64,000 nt of DNA from Nonomuraea turcica (GTDB lineage Bacteria > Actinomycetota > Actinomycetes > Streptosporangiales > Streptosporangiaceae): NCBI RefSeq assembly GCF_030718205.1, contig NZ_JAUZQF010000038.1:1-64000 (forward strand), in the 5' to 3' direction. The notes below the pieces were generated by a model that saw only the letters and a list, made by a program, of their open reading frames with translations, had not been told where the DNA came from and did no database searches. This document shows, one piece after another, positions 49,849-58,538 of the stretch (position 1 is the first letter of the stretch; each line of letters begins with the position of its first letter). The position numbers and the translations under genes were made by a program.

Positions 49849-50403
49849 TCACTGCTTCGCGACGAGGCCGAGGTCGAACTCCACCTGGACGTCGTCGCTG
49901 AGTTTGAGTGCGCCGAACAACGCCGAGTACGGCTTGATCCCCCATCGGGACTGCTCGATGACCGCCGAGCCGTGTACGCGCCCCCCGGTCACCGACCCCT
50001 GCACGATCACGGGCCGGGTGACGCCGACGAGGGTGAGATCGCCCTCGAGGCGGAACGACTCCTCGGTCCCCTCGACCCGCGTCGACCGGAAGGTGATCGT
50101 CGGGTGGCGATCGGTGTGCAGGATCTTCTCCCGGATGGTTCTCTCGATCTCGTTGCGATCGGAGCTCGTCAGCGGCTTGACGCCGCCGGTTCCTTCACGG
50201 ACTTCGATCGAGCCGGCGTCGACCTCGACGGCCACCGACGAGTGGACCGGGGCGGTGGTGTCGATCGTGGCGTCGGCGCGCCAGCGGGTGACCTCGAGAG
50301 TGAGGTCGTGGCCGGCCTTCGCGCCCAGCCCGGTACGGGTCGTCTTGACGAGGAGCCGGCCGGAGTCGGGTCCCAACGTGTAGCTACCAGCGGTAATGCT
50401 CAC
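49849..50403 (-). CDS. YceI family protein
   Basis: A 184-residue beta-barrel lipid-binding protein. It starts SITAGSYTLGPDSGRLLVKT and shows the family pattern in AKAGHDLTLEVTRWRADATI, VEVDAGSIEVREGTGGVKPL, HPTITFRSTRVEGTEESFRL and GDLTLVGVTRPVIVQGSVTG. There is no signal peptide, so unlike Escherichia YceI it is cytoplasmic. Family members bind polyisoprenoid or amphiphilic ligands. It is divergent from the unknown 371-residue gene; the 231-base region between them contains no other gene. Confidence 0.92.
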   Translation of the reverse strand: MSITAGSYTLGPDSGRLLVKTTRTGLGAKAGHDLTLEVTRWRADATIDTTAPVHSSVAVEVDAGSIEVREGTGGVKPLTSSDRNEIERTIREKILHTDRHPTITFRSTRVEGTEESFRLEGDLTLVGVTRPVIVQGSVTGGRVHGSAVIEQSRWGIKPYSALFGALKLSDDVQVEFDLGLVAKQ

Positions 50404-50634
50404 GTTTCCAGGCTAACGACTAAGTTGGAGAGCCCGCCGTCGGGTGGCGGTCGGCTCGGGTTGCCCAGTCGCGCGACGCCTCGCGTCGCTCCGCATGTAA
50501 AAAGTTTTGCGCATTTCCCGACAAACCCGCTGATCAGCGACCCGCAGGACCGTCAAACACCCTCCGGAATTACGGCGGATCAAGCATCCTGAGCATGGGC
50601 ATCACGCTCCCCCATCTCTTCATAAGGAGCCCGC

Positions 50635-51750
50635 GTGACCCGGTACGCCGTCGACCAAGTCCGCAACGCGCTCATCGCCACCTGGAGCACCGGCATCGGC
50701 GACGTCGCCACCACCGTGGCCGAGCTTCCCCCAGGACCGGACGCGCTCCGCCTCGCCACCTGCCTGACCGAGCTGTCGCAGGCCTGCTGGCGCTCCTACA
50801 CCCACCCGGCCAGTGCCGCCGACCAGCAGGGGCCCAACAGCATCGGCTGGCACCGGCAGCAAGAGCGCGATGCCTTCACCGCCGTCGTACCAGCTCTGAC
50901 CAGGCCCCAGCGGCCGGTCAACGGCGCCCCCTCGGCCACCCGGGTCGAAGAGATCGCCCACCGCGCCGGCCGCAGTCTGCAGGCGCTCAATGCGCCCCGT
51001 CTGACGGCGCGCATCACCACCGAGGTCACCGCCGAGCTGGCCGCCATCGAACAAGCCGAACTCGGCAACCTGAGGTCACGGGCCCAGCAGGCCGTCCTCC
51101 TCAGCCGCGAGGACGCCTCACCGCTCCACGTCGCCCATGCCGACACCGTCCTCCAGCGGCACCCCTTCGGCGCCGAGGAGCTGTTCACGCAGGTCGAGCC
51201 CACAGCCGCGGCCATCGCCGCCGCTCACTGGCTCCATGCCGCGACCGTCACCACCGCCGGCCAGACCCGCCTCCACCCGGCGCAGATCATCACGGAGGTC
51301 GACCGCGTCAAGGCCCTCGCGCATGACAGCCTCGCCGAAATCGTCGTCGCGATGAACGCGGGCTCCTCTCCCTGGCAAGTGGTCATGCCGATGATCCGCA
51401 GCGCCCTGCACGTGGCCGAAGGGCACTTTCGTGGCGTGGCCGAGGCCAAACAGCGCATTTCCGCAGCCGAAGACCTCATCGTCAAGGCCCACGACAACCA
51501 TCCCGAGCTCGGCCTCAGCCTCGATTCGGTCTATCTGTCGATCAGTCCGATCAATCCCGCCCGCCCGGCCCTCGACCTGCTGGAGAACCTGCTGTCGGGA
51601 ATCCGTAGTTGCTGGGTGCTCTACACACAATATGCGGACACCTTCAGCGGTAGAGAGGCGGACGTTGATCCGCCGCAACATCGCCACACCGAGGCGTTCA
51701 TCGCCGACGTCCGGCAGGCCGCGGCGGCTCGCCGCGACCAGCTGCTCTAG
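50635..51750 (+). CDS. Hypothetical helical protein
   Basis: A 371-residue, mostly alpha-helical protein; GTG 50635 has AAGGAG 6 bases upstream. No domain is recognised. It is rich in Ala, His and Gln with regular helix patterns (ARITTEVTAELAAIEQAELG, AEAKQRISAAEDLIVKAHDN) and a conserved-looking centre TAAAIAAAHWLHAATVTTAG. There is no signal peptide or membrane segment. Its look is similar to uncharacterised actinobacterial proteins encoded near mobile elements, but I cannot name a family. It lies about 100 bases ahead of the F420-type oxidase. Confidence 0.7.
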   Translation: MTRYAVDQVRNALIATWSTGIGDVATTVAELPPGPDALRLATCLTELSQACWRSYTHPASAADQQGPNSIGWHRQQERDAFTAVVPALTRPQRPVNGAPSATRVEEIAHRAGRSLQALNAPRLTARITTEVTAELAAIEQAELGNLRSRAQQAVLLSREDASPLHVAHADTVLQRHPFGAEELFTQVEPTAAAIAAAHWLHAATVTTAGQTRLHPAQIITEVDRVKALAHDSLAEIVVAMNAGSSPWQVVMPMIRSALHVAEGHFRGVAEAKQRISAAEDLIVKAHDNHPELGLSLDSVYLSISPINPARPALDLLENLLSGIRSCWVLYTQYADTFSGREADVDPPQHRHTEAFIADVRQAAAARRDQLL

Positions 51751-51847
51751 CGCCCCTGGGATGCCGGCCGCACCGCTGGATCCTCTGGTCGGTGGCTCGC
51801 TCGATAGGGTCGTGAGCTGACCTGATTTGATCGAGAGGCACACCCAG

Positions 51848-52318
51848 ATGGCTCCGAACATCGCGACCGCGCGCCGCGTCGAACTTCCCGAACTCCTCGA
51901 GTTCCTCCGCCTCAGGCACCATGGCCTGCTGTCGACCACCCGCACGGACGGGCGGCCGCAGTTGTCGCCGGTCTCCTGCGGAGTCGACGACGGCGGCCGG
52001 ATCGTGGTCTCCACCTATCCCGACCGTGCCAAGGCACGCAACGCCCGCCGGGACGACCGGGTGTCGATCTGCGTGTTGTCCGACGACTGGAACGGCCCGT
52101 ACGTCCAGGTGGACGGGCATGCTGAGGTGCTCGACATGCCCGAGGCCCTTGACGGGCTCGTCGAGTACTACCGCTGCATCGCCGGCGAGCACCCGGACTG
52201 GGATGAATACCGCGAGGCCATGCGGCGCCAGGACAAGTCGCTGATCCGCATCCACATCGACCGCTGGGGCCCGATCGCGACCGGCGGTTTCCCGGCGCGT
52301 CTGATGTCCGAGGACTGA
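51848..52318 (+). CDS. PPOX-class F420-dependent oxidoreductase
   Basis: A 156-residue split-barrel flavin/deazaflavin protein; ATG 51848 has GAGAGG upstream. It shows LLEFLRLRHHGLLSTTRTDG, RPQLSPVSCGVDDGGRIVVS, TYPDRAKARNARRDDRVSIC and VQVDGHAEVLDMPEALDGLV, and ends LIRIHIDRWGPIATGGFP. The pattern matches Rv1155/PPOX-type F420-dependent reductases (TxRxDGxPQxSPVxxxxD). It would use F420H2 to reduce biliverdin-like or xenobiotic substrates. It ends only about 10 bases before the left end of the IS605-type element. Confidence 0.88.
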   Translation: MAPNIATARRVELPELLEFLRLRHHGLLSTTRTDGRPQLSPVSCGVDDGGRIVVSTYPDRAKARNARRDDRVSICVLSDDWNGPYVQVDGHAEVLDMPEALDGLVEYYRCIAGEHPDWDEYREAMRRQDKSLIRIHIDRWGPIATGGFPARLMSED

Positions 52319-52324
52319 TTGACG

Positions 52325-52480
52325 TGCTCCTCCGCATGAATATGAATGGGGAGGATTCTCATGGCCGCTACGCCGCCACCCGTTGCGGGGTGGTGCGGGT
52401 AGTCCCGCCATGAGGTGCTTGACGCTTCAGCGGCCCCAATACGGCAGGGCCTCCACGTCCGGTGACCGCCCGTCCGGCGG
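52325..52480 (-). ncRNA. Candidate omega RNA (reRNA) of TnpB
   Basis: The 3' end of tnpB and the element end fold strongly: CTCATGGC (52358-52365) pairs with GCCATGAG (52407-52414), enclosing CCACCC/GGGTGG (52376-52381 and 52388-52393) and GCGGG/CCCGC (52395-52399 and 52404-52408 compete with the outer stem). TnpB omega RNAs are known to derive from exactly this position and run into the flanking guide. Boundaries are inferred. Confidence 0.35.
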
Positions 52481-53684
52481 CTGAGTTGTACCGGTACAAC
52501 TGGGTGCGGGCGGCGTTGACGTCGGCGTTGCCGATCCACCCGCAGGCTGTGTTGTTGCACACGAACCGGGACTGACTCTGGCGGGAGCCTTCGGTGATCG
52601 TGTGGCAGGCGTGGCATTCCTGGCTGGTGCCCGGCGCCGGGACGAGGACGACCTTGCCGCCCTTGGCGGTGGCCTTGTAGGTGAGGAACTCGGCGGTGCG
52701 GCCCCATGCCTGCCCGGCGATGGCGCGGTTCAGGCCGCGTTTTTGGGCGACGTTCCTGCCTGGCTGTTCGGGGGTGCCGGAGGCGCTCGCCATCATGTTC
52801 GTGACCTTGAGGTCTTCGAGCACGATGAGGGAGAACCGGTCGGTGAGCTTGGCGGTGGTCTGGTGTTGCCAGTCGATGGCCCGGCGCTTGGCTTTGGCGC
52901 GCAGGCGGGCGATCTGGTCGTAGGTGTGCTTCAGCCGGTTACTGACAGGCTGCCCGGGTTTCGCCGCTCGTTTCTGGCGGGCGGCCTTGCGCTCCAGACG
53001 GAGTAGCCGCTGCTGTTCCCCGCTGGTCAGCCACTGGTTACGGTGGAAGATCTTCTCTCCGGTGGCCAGCGCCAATGGTACGGCGATGCCCCGGTCGATC
53101 GCGGTGCGCGGCCCCGGATGCGGGGCAGGCACCGGTTGCTCGGTCTGGATACGGAACACGATGTGCCACCCATTGGCCTCCTTCACCAACCGCGCCCCGG
53201 TGATCTTCCCGTCCGGGCCGCCCTTCGTGACCCCCGGCAGGTCTTTGGTCCACCGGAAGCGGACCCGGCCGAGTTTGGGGATGGTGACCGCGCCCCACCG
53301 CCGGTTGATCCGGGTGATGTTCAGGTCCCGCGCCTGGGGGACGTCCACCGCCATCCGGGAGCGCAATCGGCTCTTGAACGTGGGGCGCCCGGCCGGGTGG
53401 TCGGGGTTGAAGAAGTTCGCCCACGCCTGCCGGTAGGTCTTCAGCACGGCCTGCGCCGCTTGGGCGGGCAGGTCGTTGAGCCAGTTGATCTCTTTGCGGG
53501 CGGCCCGGATGGCTTCGTCGCATTGGGCGAGGGAGGCGAACCGGCCCTGCCGGAAGGTGAAGAACTCGTGCAGCAGGTTCCACAGCGTGCGCGCGTTGTG
53601 CGCCTGGCCGTCCAACACGGCGCTCTGCGGCTGGTCCAGCTCCAGGCGGGCGACATGAGCACGGTTGCGTTTCTCCCGCTCCAC
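52368..53684 (-). CDS. tnpB: TnpB, RNA-guided endonuclease of IS605 type
   Basis: A 438-residue TnpB/OrfB protein with a GTG start. N-terminal part: NARTLWNLLHEFFTFRQGRF. The RuvC-like nuclease residues are Asp in RTAIDRGIAVPLALATGEKI (near 196), Glu in SLIVLEDLKVTNMMASASGT (near 289) and Asp in WIGNADVNAARTQLYRY (near 386). The zinc finger lies between the last two: SQECHACHTITEGSRQSQSR then FVCNNTACGW. All catalytic and metal residues are present, so an active RNA-guided nuclease is plausible. The C-terminal 45 residues (GRAVTGRGGPAVLGPLKRQA onward) overlap the candidate omega RNA. Confidence 0.93.
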   Translation of the reverse strand: MEREKRNRAHVARLELDQPQSAVLDGQAHNARTLWNLLHEFFTFRQGRFASLAQCDEAIRAARKEINWLNDLPAQAAQAVLKTYRQAWANFFNPDHPAGRPTFKSRLRSRMAVDVPQARDLNITRINRRWGAVTIPKLGRVRFRWTKDLPGVTKGGPDGKITGARLVKEANGWHIVFRIQTEQPVPAPHPGPRTAIDRGIAVPLALATGEKIFHRNQWLTSGEQQRLLRLERKAARQKRAAKPGQPVSNRLKHTYDQIARLRAKAKRRAIDWQHQTTAKLTDRFSLIVLEDLKVTNMMASASGTPEQPGRNVAQKRGLNRAIAGQAWGRTAEFLTYKATAKGGKVVLVPAPGTSQECHACHTITEGSRQSQSRFVCNNTACGWIGNADVNAARTQLYRYNSAAGRAVTGRGGPAVLGPLKRQAPHGGTTRTTPQRVAA

Positions 53685-53709
53685 AGGGGCTCATTCTATC
53701 GTTTGGTGT

Positions 53710-54141
53710 ATGTCACCGCGATGGGAACCGAACCCCGGCATCAGAACAGGACGTTACTGCGTCCACGAGCTGTCCGCGCATTTGGTGTTTGTCACGAAAT
53801 ATCGGCGAGACGCACTCACCGGCCCGATGCTGGAACGCTGCGAACAGATCATGAAAGAGGTGTGCGAGAAGTTCGACTGCGAACTGACCGACTTCAACGG
53901 CGCCGACGACCACGTCCACCTCCTGGTCCGCTACCCGCCCAAGGTCGCCCTGTCCTCCCTCGTCAACTCCCTCAAAGGCGTCTCGGCCCGCTACCTCCGC
54001 CAGGAATACAGCGCCCACGTCCGCACACACCTGGGGGGCGGCCACTTCTGGTCCCGCTCCTACTACACAGGATCGACCGGCGACGCCAGCGAGGCCACCG
54101 TCCGCACCTACCTCCAGTCCCAGGACCGACCCCAGAAATGA
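53710..54141 (+). CDS. tnpA: TnpA, IS200/IS605 Y1 transposase
   Basis: A 143-residue Y1 HUH single-strand transposase. It has LSAHLVFVTKYRRDALTGPM, the HUH motif GADDHVHLLVRYPPKVALSS, VNSLKGVSARYLRQEYS, and GGGHFWSRSYYTGSTGDASE followed by TVRTYLQSQDRPQK, where the Tyr of TYLQSQ is the expected nucleophile. The length is normal for the family, and all catalytic residues are present. It cuts and joins single-stranded ends during transposition and works with the hairpins of the element ends. Confidence 0.93.
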   Translation: MSPRWEPNPGIRTGRYCVHELSAHLVFVTKYRRDALTGPMLERCEQIMKEVCEKFDCELTDFNGADDHVHLLVRYPPKVALSSLVNSLKGVSARYLRQEYSAHVRTHLGGGHFWSRSYYTGSTGDASEATVRTYLQSQDRPQK

Positions 54142-54333
54142 GACAACACCAGACGCGCTCACGACCGGTTCCAAAAGCGCGGGTCAGGGCACGCTCAGAC
54201 CCTCGGGGGCCTTCCCGCACGGGCCCTCACCATCCGCCTGAAGGCGGGAGCACTGGCCCGCACCTCGGTAGACGCTTGCGTATGCGGGTGAGCGGGCTGG
54301 GCATGGACCGTCTCACCCACTGGGCATCACCAT

Positions 54334-54780
54334 ATGAGCATGTTGATACTCGCTCTGGTCACCCTCGTCTTACACGGCGCCCTCGCCGGACTCTTCTACA
54401 CCTTCTCGATGTCCGTGATGCCGGGCCTGAACGCCATCGCACCCGCCCAGGCCGAGGAGGCGATGCGGAGCATCAATCGGAAGATCCTCAATCCGTGGCT
54501 CTACATCCCGTTCCTCGGCTCGCCGCTCGCGGCGCTGGCGACCGGGCTCCTCGCGGGCGCTCCGGCCGCCGTGTGGTTCTTCGCGGCCGCCGCGGTGGGC
54601 TTCGTCGGCTCGTTCCTGGTCACGGTGGCGATCAACGTGCCGATGAACAACGCCGTCGACGCCGGCACGATGGCGTGGAAGGACTACTCGCGGCGGTGGA
54701 CGGCCTGGAACACGCTGCGGGCCGTGGCGTCCTTCATCAGCCTCGTCCTGGTCGGAATCGGCCTGGCAGGCGGCCTCTAG
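54334..54780 (+). CDS. DUF1772 (anthrone oxygenase-like) membrane protein
   Basis: A 148-residue protein with four membrane helices: LILALVTLVLHGALAGLFYT, LYIPFLGSPLAALATGLLAG, AAAVGFVGSFLVTVAINVPM and LRAVASFISLVLVGIGLA. The motif TFSMSVMPGL at the end of helix 1, and INVPMNNAVD plus WKDYSRRWTAWNTLRAVAS, are typical of DUF1772, related to anthrone oxygenase-like proteins. Its role is unknown. It begins just after the right side of the IS605 element and is convergent with the dehydrogenase gene, 8 bases apart. Confidence 0.87.
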   Translation: MSMLILALVTLVLHGALAGLFYTFSMSVMPGLNAIAPAQAEEAMRSINRKILNPWLYIPFLGSPLAALATGLLAGAPAAVWFFAAAAVGFVGSFLVTVAINVPMNNAVDAGTMAWKDYSRRWTAWNTLRAVASFISLVLVGIGLAGGL

Positions 54781-54788
54781 CGTTCGGC

Positions 54789-55832
54789 TCAGCAGAGCTG
54801 CAGCACCGCGCGGGTGAACTCCTCGGTGCTCGCCGTGCCACCGAGGTCGCGCGTACGGACCTCGCCCTTGGCCAGGACGGCCGCGATGGCCGCCACCACC
54901 TCCTCGGCCGCCTCGGGATGCCCGAGGTGCTCCAGCATCATGGCGGCCGACCAGATGGCGCCGATCGGGTTGGCCACGCCACGGCCGGCGATGTCCGGAG
55001 CCGAGCCGTGCACGGGCTCGAACATCGACGGGAAGTCCCGCTCGGGGTTGAGGTTGGCGGACGGGGCGATCCCGATGCTGCCCGCGACCGCGGCGGCCAG
55101 GTCGCTGAGGATGTCGCCGAACAGGTTCGAGCCGACGATCACGTCGAACCGCGCTGGCTCCAGGACCAGCTTGGCGCAGAGCGCGTCGATGTGCTCCTGG
55201 TCCCAGCGCACCTCCGGATGGCCGGCCGCGCGTTCCCTGACCAGCTCGTCCCAGAAGGGCATCGTGTGCACGATGCCGTTGGACTTGGTGGCGGAGGTCA
55301 GGTAGCCCTTGCGGCGGCCGGCGAGGGTGAAGGCGTAGTCCAGCACGCGGGTCACGCCCGCGCGGGTGAACACGGCTTTCTGGACCGCCATCTCCTCGGG
55401 GAAGCCGCGGTTCATCCGGCCGCCGATCTCGCTGTATTCGCCTTCGGTGTTCTCCCTGACGATCACCAGGTCGACCGCCGCGCGCACGGGGCTGTCGAGG
55501 CCCTGGAAGAGGCGGACCGGCCTGAGATTCACGTATTGGCGGAAAGCGCGGCGGATCGGGATGAGCAGGCCCCAGAGCGAGACGTGGTCGGGCACGCCGG
55601 GGGCGCCGACCGCGCCGAGGAAGATGGCGTCGTGGCCGCGCAGCTGTCGCAGGCCGTCGGGGGGCATCATGGCGCCCTCGCGCCGGTGGCGTTCGCACGA
55701 CCAGTCGTACTCGGTGAACCGGAGGCCGAAGCCGTGACGCCGGCCCACCGCCTGCGCCACTTCCAGGGCCGCCGGGGTGACCTCGAGGCCGATGCCGTCG
55801 CCCGGAATGACCGCGATGTGATGCGTCGTCAT
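54789..55832 (-). CDS. Tartrate/D-malate dehydrogenase-like enzyme
   Basis: A 347-residue isocitrate/isopropylmalate dehydrogenase family enzyme, of the tartrate/D-malate (TtuC/DmlA) branch. Motifs: AVIPGDGIGLEVTPAALEVA, LWGLLIPIRRAFRQYVNLRP (substrate Arg), VIVRENTEGEYSEIGGRMNR, the catalytic Lys in LTSATKSNGIVHTMPFWDEL, the metal acids in NLFGDILSDLAAAVAGSIGI, and FEPVHGSAPDIAGRGVANPI for NAD binding. It oxidises and decarboxylates D-malate or tartrate to pyruvate or related keto acids. It follows the LysR regulator by 9 bases on the same strand and is next to a dicarboxylate transporter. Confidence 0.9.
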   Translation of the reverse strand: MTTHHIAVIPGDGIGLEVTPAALEVAQAVGRRHGFGLRFTEYDWSCERHRREGAMMPPDGLRQLRGHDAIFLGAVGAPGVPDHVSLWGLLIPIRRAFRQYVNLRPVRLFQGLDSPVRAAVDLVIVRENTEGEYSEIGGRMNRGFPEEMAVQKAVFTRAGVTRVLDYAFTLAGRRKGYLTSATKSNGIVHTMPFWDELVRERAAGHPEVRWDQEHIDALCAKLVLEPARFDVIVGSNLFGDILSDLAAAVAGSIGIAPSANLNPERDFPSMFEPVHGSAPDIAGRGVANPIGAIWSAAMMLEHLGHPEAAEEVVAAIAAVLAKGEVRTRDLGGTASTEEFTRAVLQLC

Positions 55833-55841
55833 GCTGTCGAT

Positions 55842-56717
55842 TCAATACGAGAGCGCGATGTCCAGGAACTCGGTGGCCGCCGGGGTGAGCCAACCCTTCC
55901 TGCTGACCAGCGCCAGGTGCAGCGACGCGGGCGGATCCAGCTCGAACACCAGCGCCCCCGCCCGCTCGGCCAGCGGCCGCCAGGCCTCGGCCAGCACGCC
56001 GATCCCGACGCCCTTCAGCACCAGCGGCAGGACCACTTCCCTGTGCTCCGACTCGACCGCGATCGACAAGTCGACGCCGAAGGCCCGGATCTCCTCCACC
56101 AGCCTGCGTAACCCCGTGCCGTGCTCCCCCACGATCAGGCGTTGCCCGGCCAGCCGGGTACGCGGCAGCGACCGCGCCGGCGCGAACGGGCCGTCCGGCG
56201 GGGCGACGAGCACAAATCGCTGCTCCTCCACGGGGTGCAGCGTCACGTCGGCGACCGTGGGTGGCTCCCAGGCCGACAGCAGGCCAAGCTCCGTCACCCC
56301 CGTACGGACCAGCTCGATCACCGCCTGGGGCACCGGCGCGCCCTTGATCGCCACCTCAACGCCCGGGTGCCGGGCGCAGAACCGGCTGATCATGCTGCTG
56401 AGCGGCTCCACCGCGGGCGACGGCATCGAAGCGATGACGACCCTGCCGCGGACCACTCCCTCCACAGAGTCCACGCTCGCGCGGGCGGCCTCAATGCTGC
56501 GGACGACCTGCCTGGCCGGCTCGATGAGGGCCCGGCCCGCGTCCGTGAGCACCACGCGCCGGCCGATGCGGTGGAAGAGCTGGCTGCCGAGGTCCTTCTC
56601 CAGCGTCCTGATCGCCTGCGAGAGGGAGGGCTGCGCCATGAACAGCGCCTTGGCCCCCTTGTTGAAGCCGCCGTGATCGACGACGGCCAGGAAATACTCG
56701 AGCTGCCGGACGTCCAT
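55842..56717 (-). CDS. LysR family transcriptional regulator
   Basis: A 291-residue LTTR. The HTH is MDVRQLEYFLAVVDHGGFNK, GAKALFMAQPSLSQAIRTLE, KDLGSQLFHRIGRRVVLTDA; the ligand domain has GRVVIASMPSPAVEPLSSMI, VTELGLLSAWEPPTVADVTL and RLIVGEHGTGLRRLVEEIRA. It is the first gene of an operon with the dehydrogenase and divergent from the DASS transporter. The palindrome at 56728-56744 is the probable binding site controlling both directions. Confidence 0.94.
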   Translation of the reverse strand: MDVRQLEYFLAVVDHGGFNKGAKALFMAQPSLSQAIRTLEKDLGSQLFHRIGRRVVLTDAGRALIEPARQVVRSIEAARASVDSVEGVVRGRVVIASMPSPAVEPLSSMISRFCARHPGVEVAIKGAPVPQAVIELVRTGVTELGLLSAWEPPTVADVTLHPVEEQRFVLVAPPDGPFAPARSLPRTRLAGQRLIVGEHGTGLRRLVEEIRAFGVDLSIAVESEHREVVLPLVLKGVGIGVLAEAWRPLAERAGALVFELDPPASLHLALVSRKGWLTPAATEFLDIALSY

Positions 56718-56727
56718 CGAACGCTCC

Positions 56728-56744
56728 TATAGGAGAGGCCTATA
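56728..56744. promoter_or_regulatory. LysR-type binding box
   Basis: TATAGG-AGAGG-CCTATA is a perfect T-N11-A type dyad 11 bases before the LysR start and 76 bases before the transporter start. Its position in the divergent promoter fits the recognition site for the adjacent LysR protein. Confidence 0.8.
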
Positions 56745-56819
56745 ACACCAGTAGCTAACGCGTCTTGGACCTCTGCGCCACCTAGATCTTCAATGACGGC
56801 GGAAACGTTAGGAGCAGAG

Positions 56820-58418
56820 ATGAACTCCGGCGGCCCCCGCACCGACGTCGACCAGGCCCTGCTGGGCCACGCCACCTACCGCAGCCTCGGCGAGCAGAAA
56901 CTGTCGGCGGCCGAGGAGAGATTCGAGAAAGCCAGACGCACCACCGGCATGTGGCTCGCGCCGTTGATCACGGTGGTGTTCCTGCTGCTGCCCCTCGGCA
57001 TGGACGGCAAGCAGCAGACGCTGGCGGCCGTCCTGCTCGGCGTCATCGTGTTATGGATCACCGAGCCGGTGCCCATCCCGGTCGGCGGTCTCATCGGCGT
57101 CGGCGCGATCGTGCTGCTCGGGGTGGTGTCCGCGGCGGACGCGCTGGCGCCCTTCGGCTCCCCCACCATCTTCACGTTCATCGGGGCGTTCATCCTGGCG
57201 CAGGCGATGCTCAAGCAGGGCCTCGCGCGCCGCTTCGCCTTCCGCATCCTGTCGATGGCCGGGGTGGGCCGCTCGACGTTCCGCCTGGTCATCGCCTTCG
57301 GTGTTATCACGTGCCTGCTGTCGGCGTTCGTCTCCAACACCGCCACCGTGGCGATGTTGCTGCCCACCGCGCTCGGCATGCTCGCGGTCATCGCCAAGCT
57401 CCTGCAGGACCGCGGGCTGGTGGCTGCCGACTTCAACCCGCTGCGGCTGCGGGTCGGCGCCGCGCTCGTCCTGATGCTCGCGTACGGGGCCAGCGTCGGC
57501 GGCCTGCTCACCCCGGTCGGCACCCCGCCCAACCTGATCGGCCGCGGCCTCATCGAGGAGGCCACCGGGCAGCGCATCTCCTTCGCCCAGTGGGTGATCA
57601 CCGCGCTGCCGATCTGCGCGCTCATGTTCGTCGCGCTCGCGGCCGTGCTGCTGCTGCTCAACCGGCCGGAGATCCGCAGGATCGAGGGAGTCGAGGAGTA
57701 CGTGCACGCCGAGCGGGCCGGCCTGGGCAAGCTGTCGCGCGCCGAGAAGAACACGCTCGTGGCCTTCGGCATCACCGTGTTCCTGTGGATCTTCCCGGGT
57801 GTGATCGCGTTGTTCGCCGGCACGGAGTCGGCCCTCTACACCACCATCAGCGGCCGGCTCAACGAGGGCATCGTGGCGGTGCTCGGCGCGGCCCTGCTGT
57901 TCGTGTTGCCGACCGACTGGAGCAAACGCGAGTTCACGCTCAACTGGAGCGACGCCGCCCGCATCGACTGGGGCACGATCGTGTTGTTCGGCACCGGCAT
58001 CATCTTCGGGTCCCTGCTCGAGGACACCGGCCTGGCCAAGACCATCGGCTCCTCCGCGGCCTCGGCGCTGGGGCTGGCCAGTGTGTTCGCCATCACCGCG
58101 TTCGCCGTGGTGCTCGCCGTGGTGGTCTCGGAGACCACCAGCAACACAGCCTCCGCGGCCGTCGTGGTGCCGATCATCATCCCGATCGCGATCGCCGCCG
58201 GGGTGAACCCGTTCGTGCCCGCGCTGGCGGCGACGTTCGCGGCGTCGTTCGGGTTCATGTTGCCGGTCTCGACGCCGCAGAACGCCATCGCGTACGGGTC
58301 GGGCGTGGTGCCGATCACCACGATGATCCGCTCGGGCATCAGCTTCGACATCCTCGGCGCCATCCTGATCATTGTGCTCCTGCCCCTGCTGATCGGCCTG
58401 ACCGGTATCGGAGGCTGA
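56820..58418 (+). CDS. DASS family dicarboxylate:Na+ symporter (SLC13)
   Basis: A 532-residue permease; ATG 56820 has GGAGCAGAG upstream. The family's two SNT motifs are CLLSAFVSNTATVAMLLPTA (near residue 175) and VVVSETTSNTASAAVVVPII (near residue 440). Other features are GGLLTPVGTPPNLIGRGLIE, WITEPVPIPVGGLIGVGAIV and the C-terminal MLPVSTPQNAIAYGSGVVPI. It would import malate, tartrate or succinate, feeding the adjacent dehydrogenase. It is divergent from the LysR/dehydrogenase operon. Confidence 0.93.
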   Translation: MNSGGPRTDVDQALLGHATYRSLGEQKLSAAEERFEKARRTTGMWLAPLITVVFLLLPLGMDGKQQTLAAVLLGVIVLWITEPVPIPVGGLIGVGAIVLLGVVSAADALAPFGSPTIFTFIGAFILAQAMLKQGLARRFAFRILSMAGVGRSTFRLVIAFGVITCLLSAFVSNTATVAMLLPTALGMLAVIAKLLQDRGLVAADFNPLRLRVGAALVLMLAYGASVGGLLTPVGTPPNLIGRGLIEEATGQRISFAQWVITALPICALMFVALAAVLLLLNRPEIRRIEGVEEYVHAERAGLGKLSRAEKNTLVAFGITVFLWIFPGVIALFAGTESALYTTISGRLNEGIVAVLGAALLFVLPTDWSKREFTLNWSDAARIDWGTIVLFGTGIIFGSLLEDTGLAKTIGSSAASALGLASVFAITAFAVVLAVVVSETTSNTASAAVVVPIIIPIAIAAGVNPFVPALAATFAASFGFMLPVSTPQNAIAYGSGVVPITTMIRSGISFDILGAILIIVLLPLLIGLTGIGG

Positions 58419-58538
58419 TCACCGCTGTGGCCTGCGGGGCTGGCAAGAGTACAGAAATCGCCAAATCTCTCTAATCCGGAATAAGGGGACAGTCGGCGGA
58501 TAGGAGGACAGGAAGGTCTACATCGTGCAGGAGGAATC

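Larger units (their letters stand above)
52325..54260. mobile_element. IS605-type insertion sequence (tnpB and tnpA divergent)
   Basis: The element carries divergent tnpB (minus) and tnpA (plus) whose starts are 25 bases apart. By family layout the right end near tnpB's 3' end is at the left of this window and the left end is beyond tnpA. Subterminal hairpins occur on both sides: CCTCC/GGAGG with CAT/ATG inside (52329-52354), and CCGCCT-GA-AGGCGG (54234-54247). IS200/IS605 elements have no terminal inverted repeats or target duplications, so the exact ends are estimates. Confidence 0.7.

Noticed and set aside
53043..56111. Very long plus-strand open frame (over 1000 codons) across the tnpB region and the dehydrogenase gene
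   Set aside because: It runs antisense to tnpB and the dehydrogenase and has only low-complexity Arg/Gly/Pro translation; long antisense frames are expected at this GC content.
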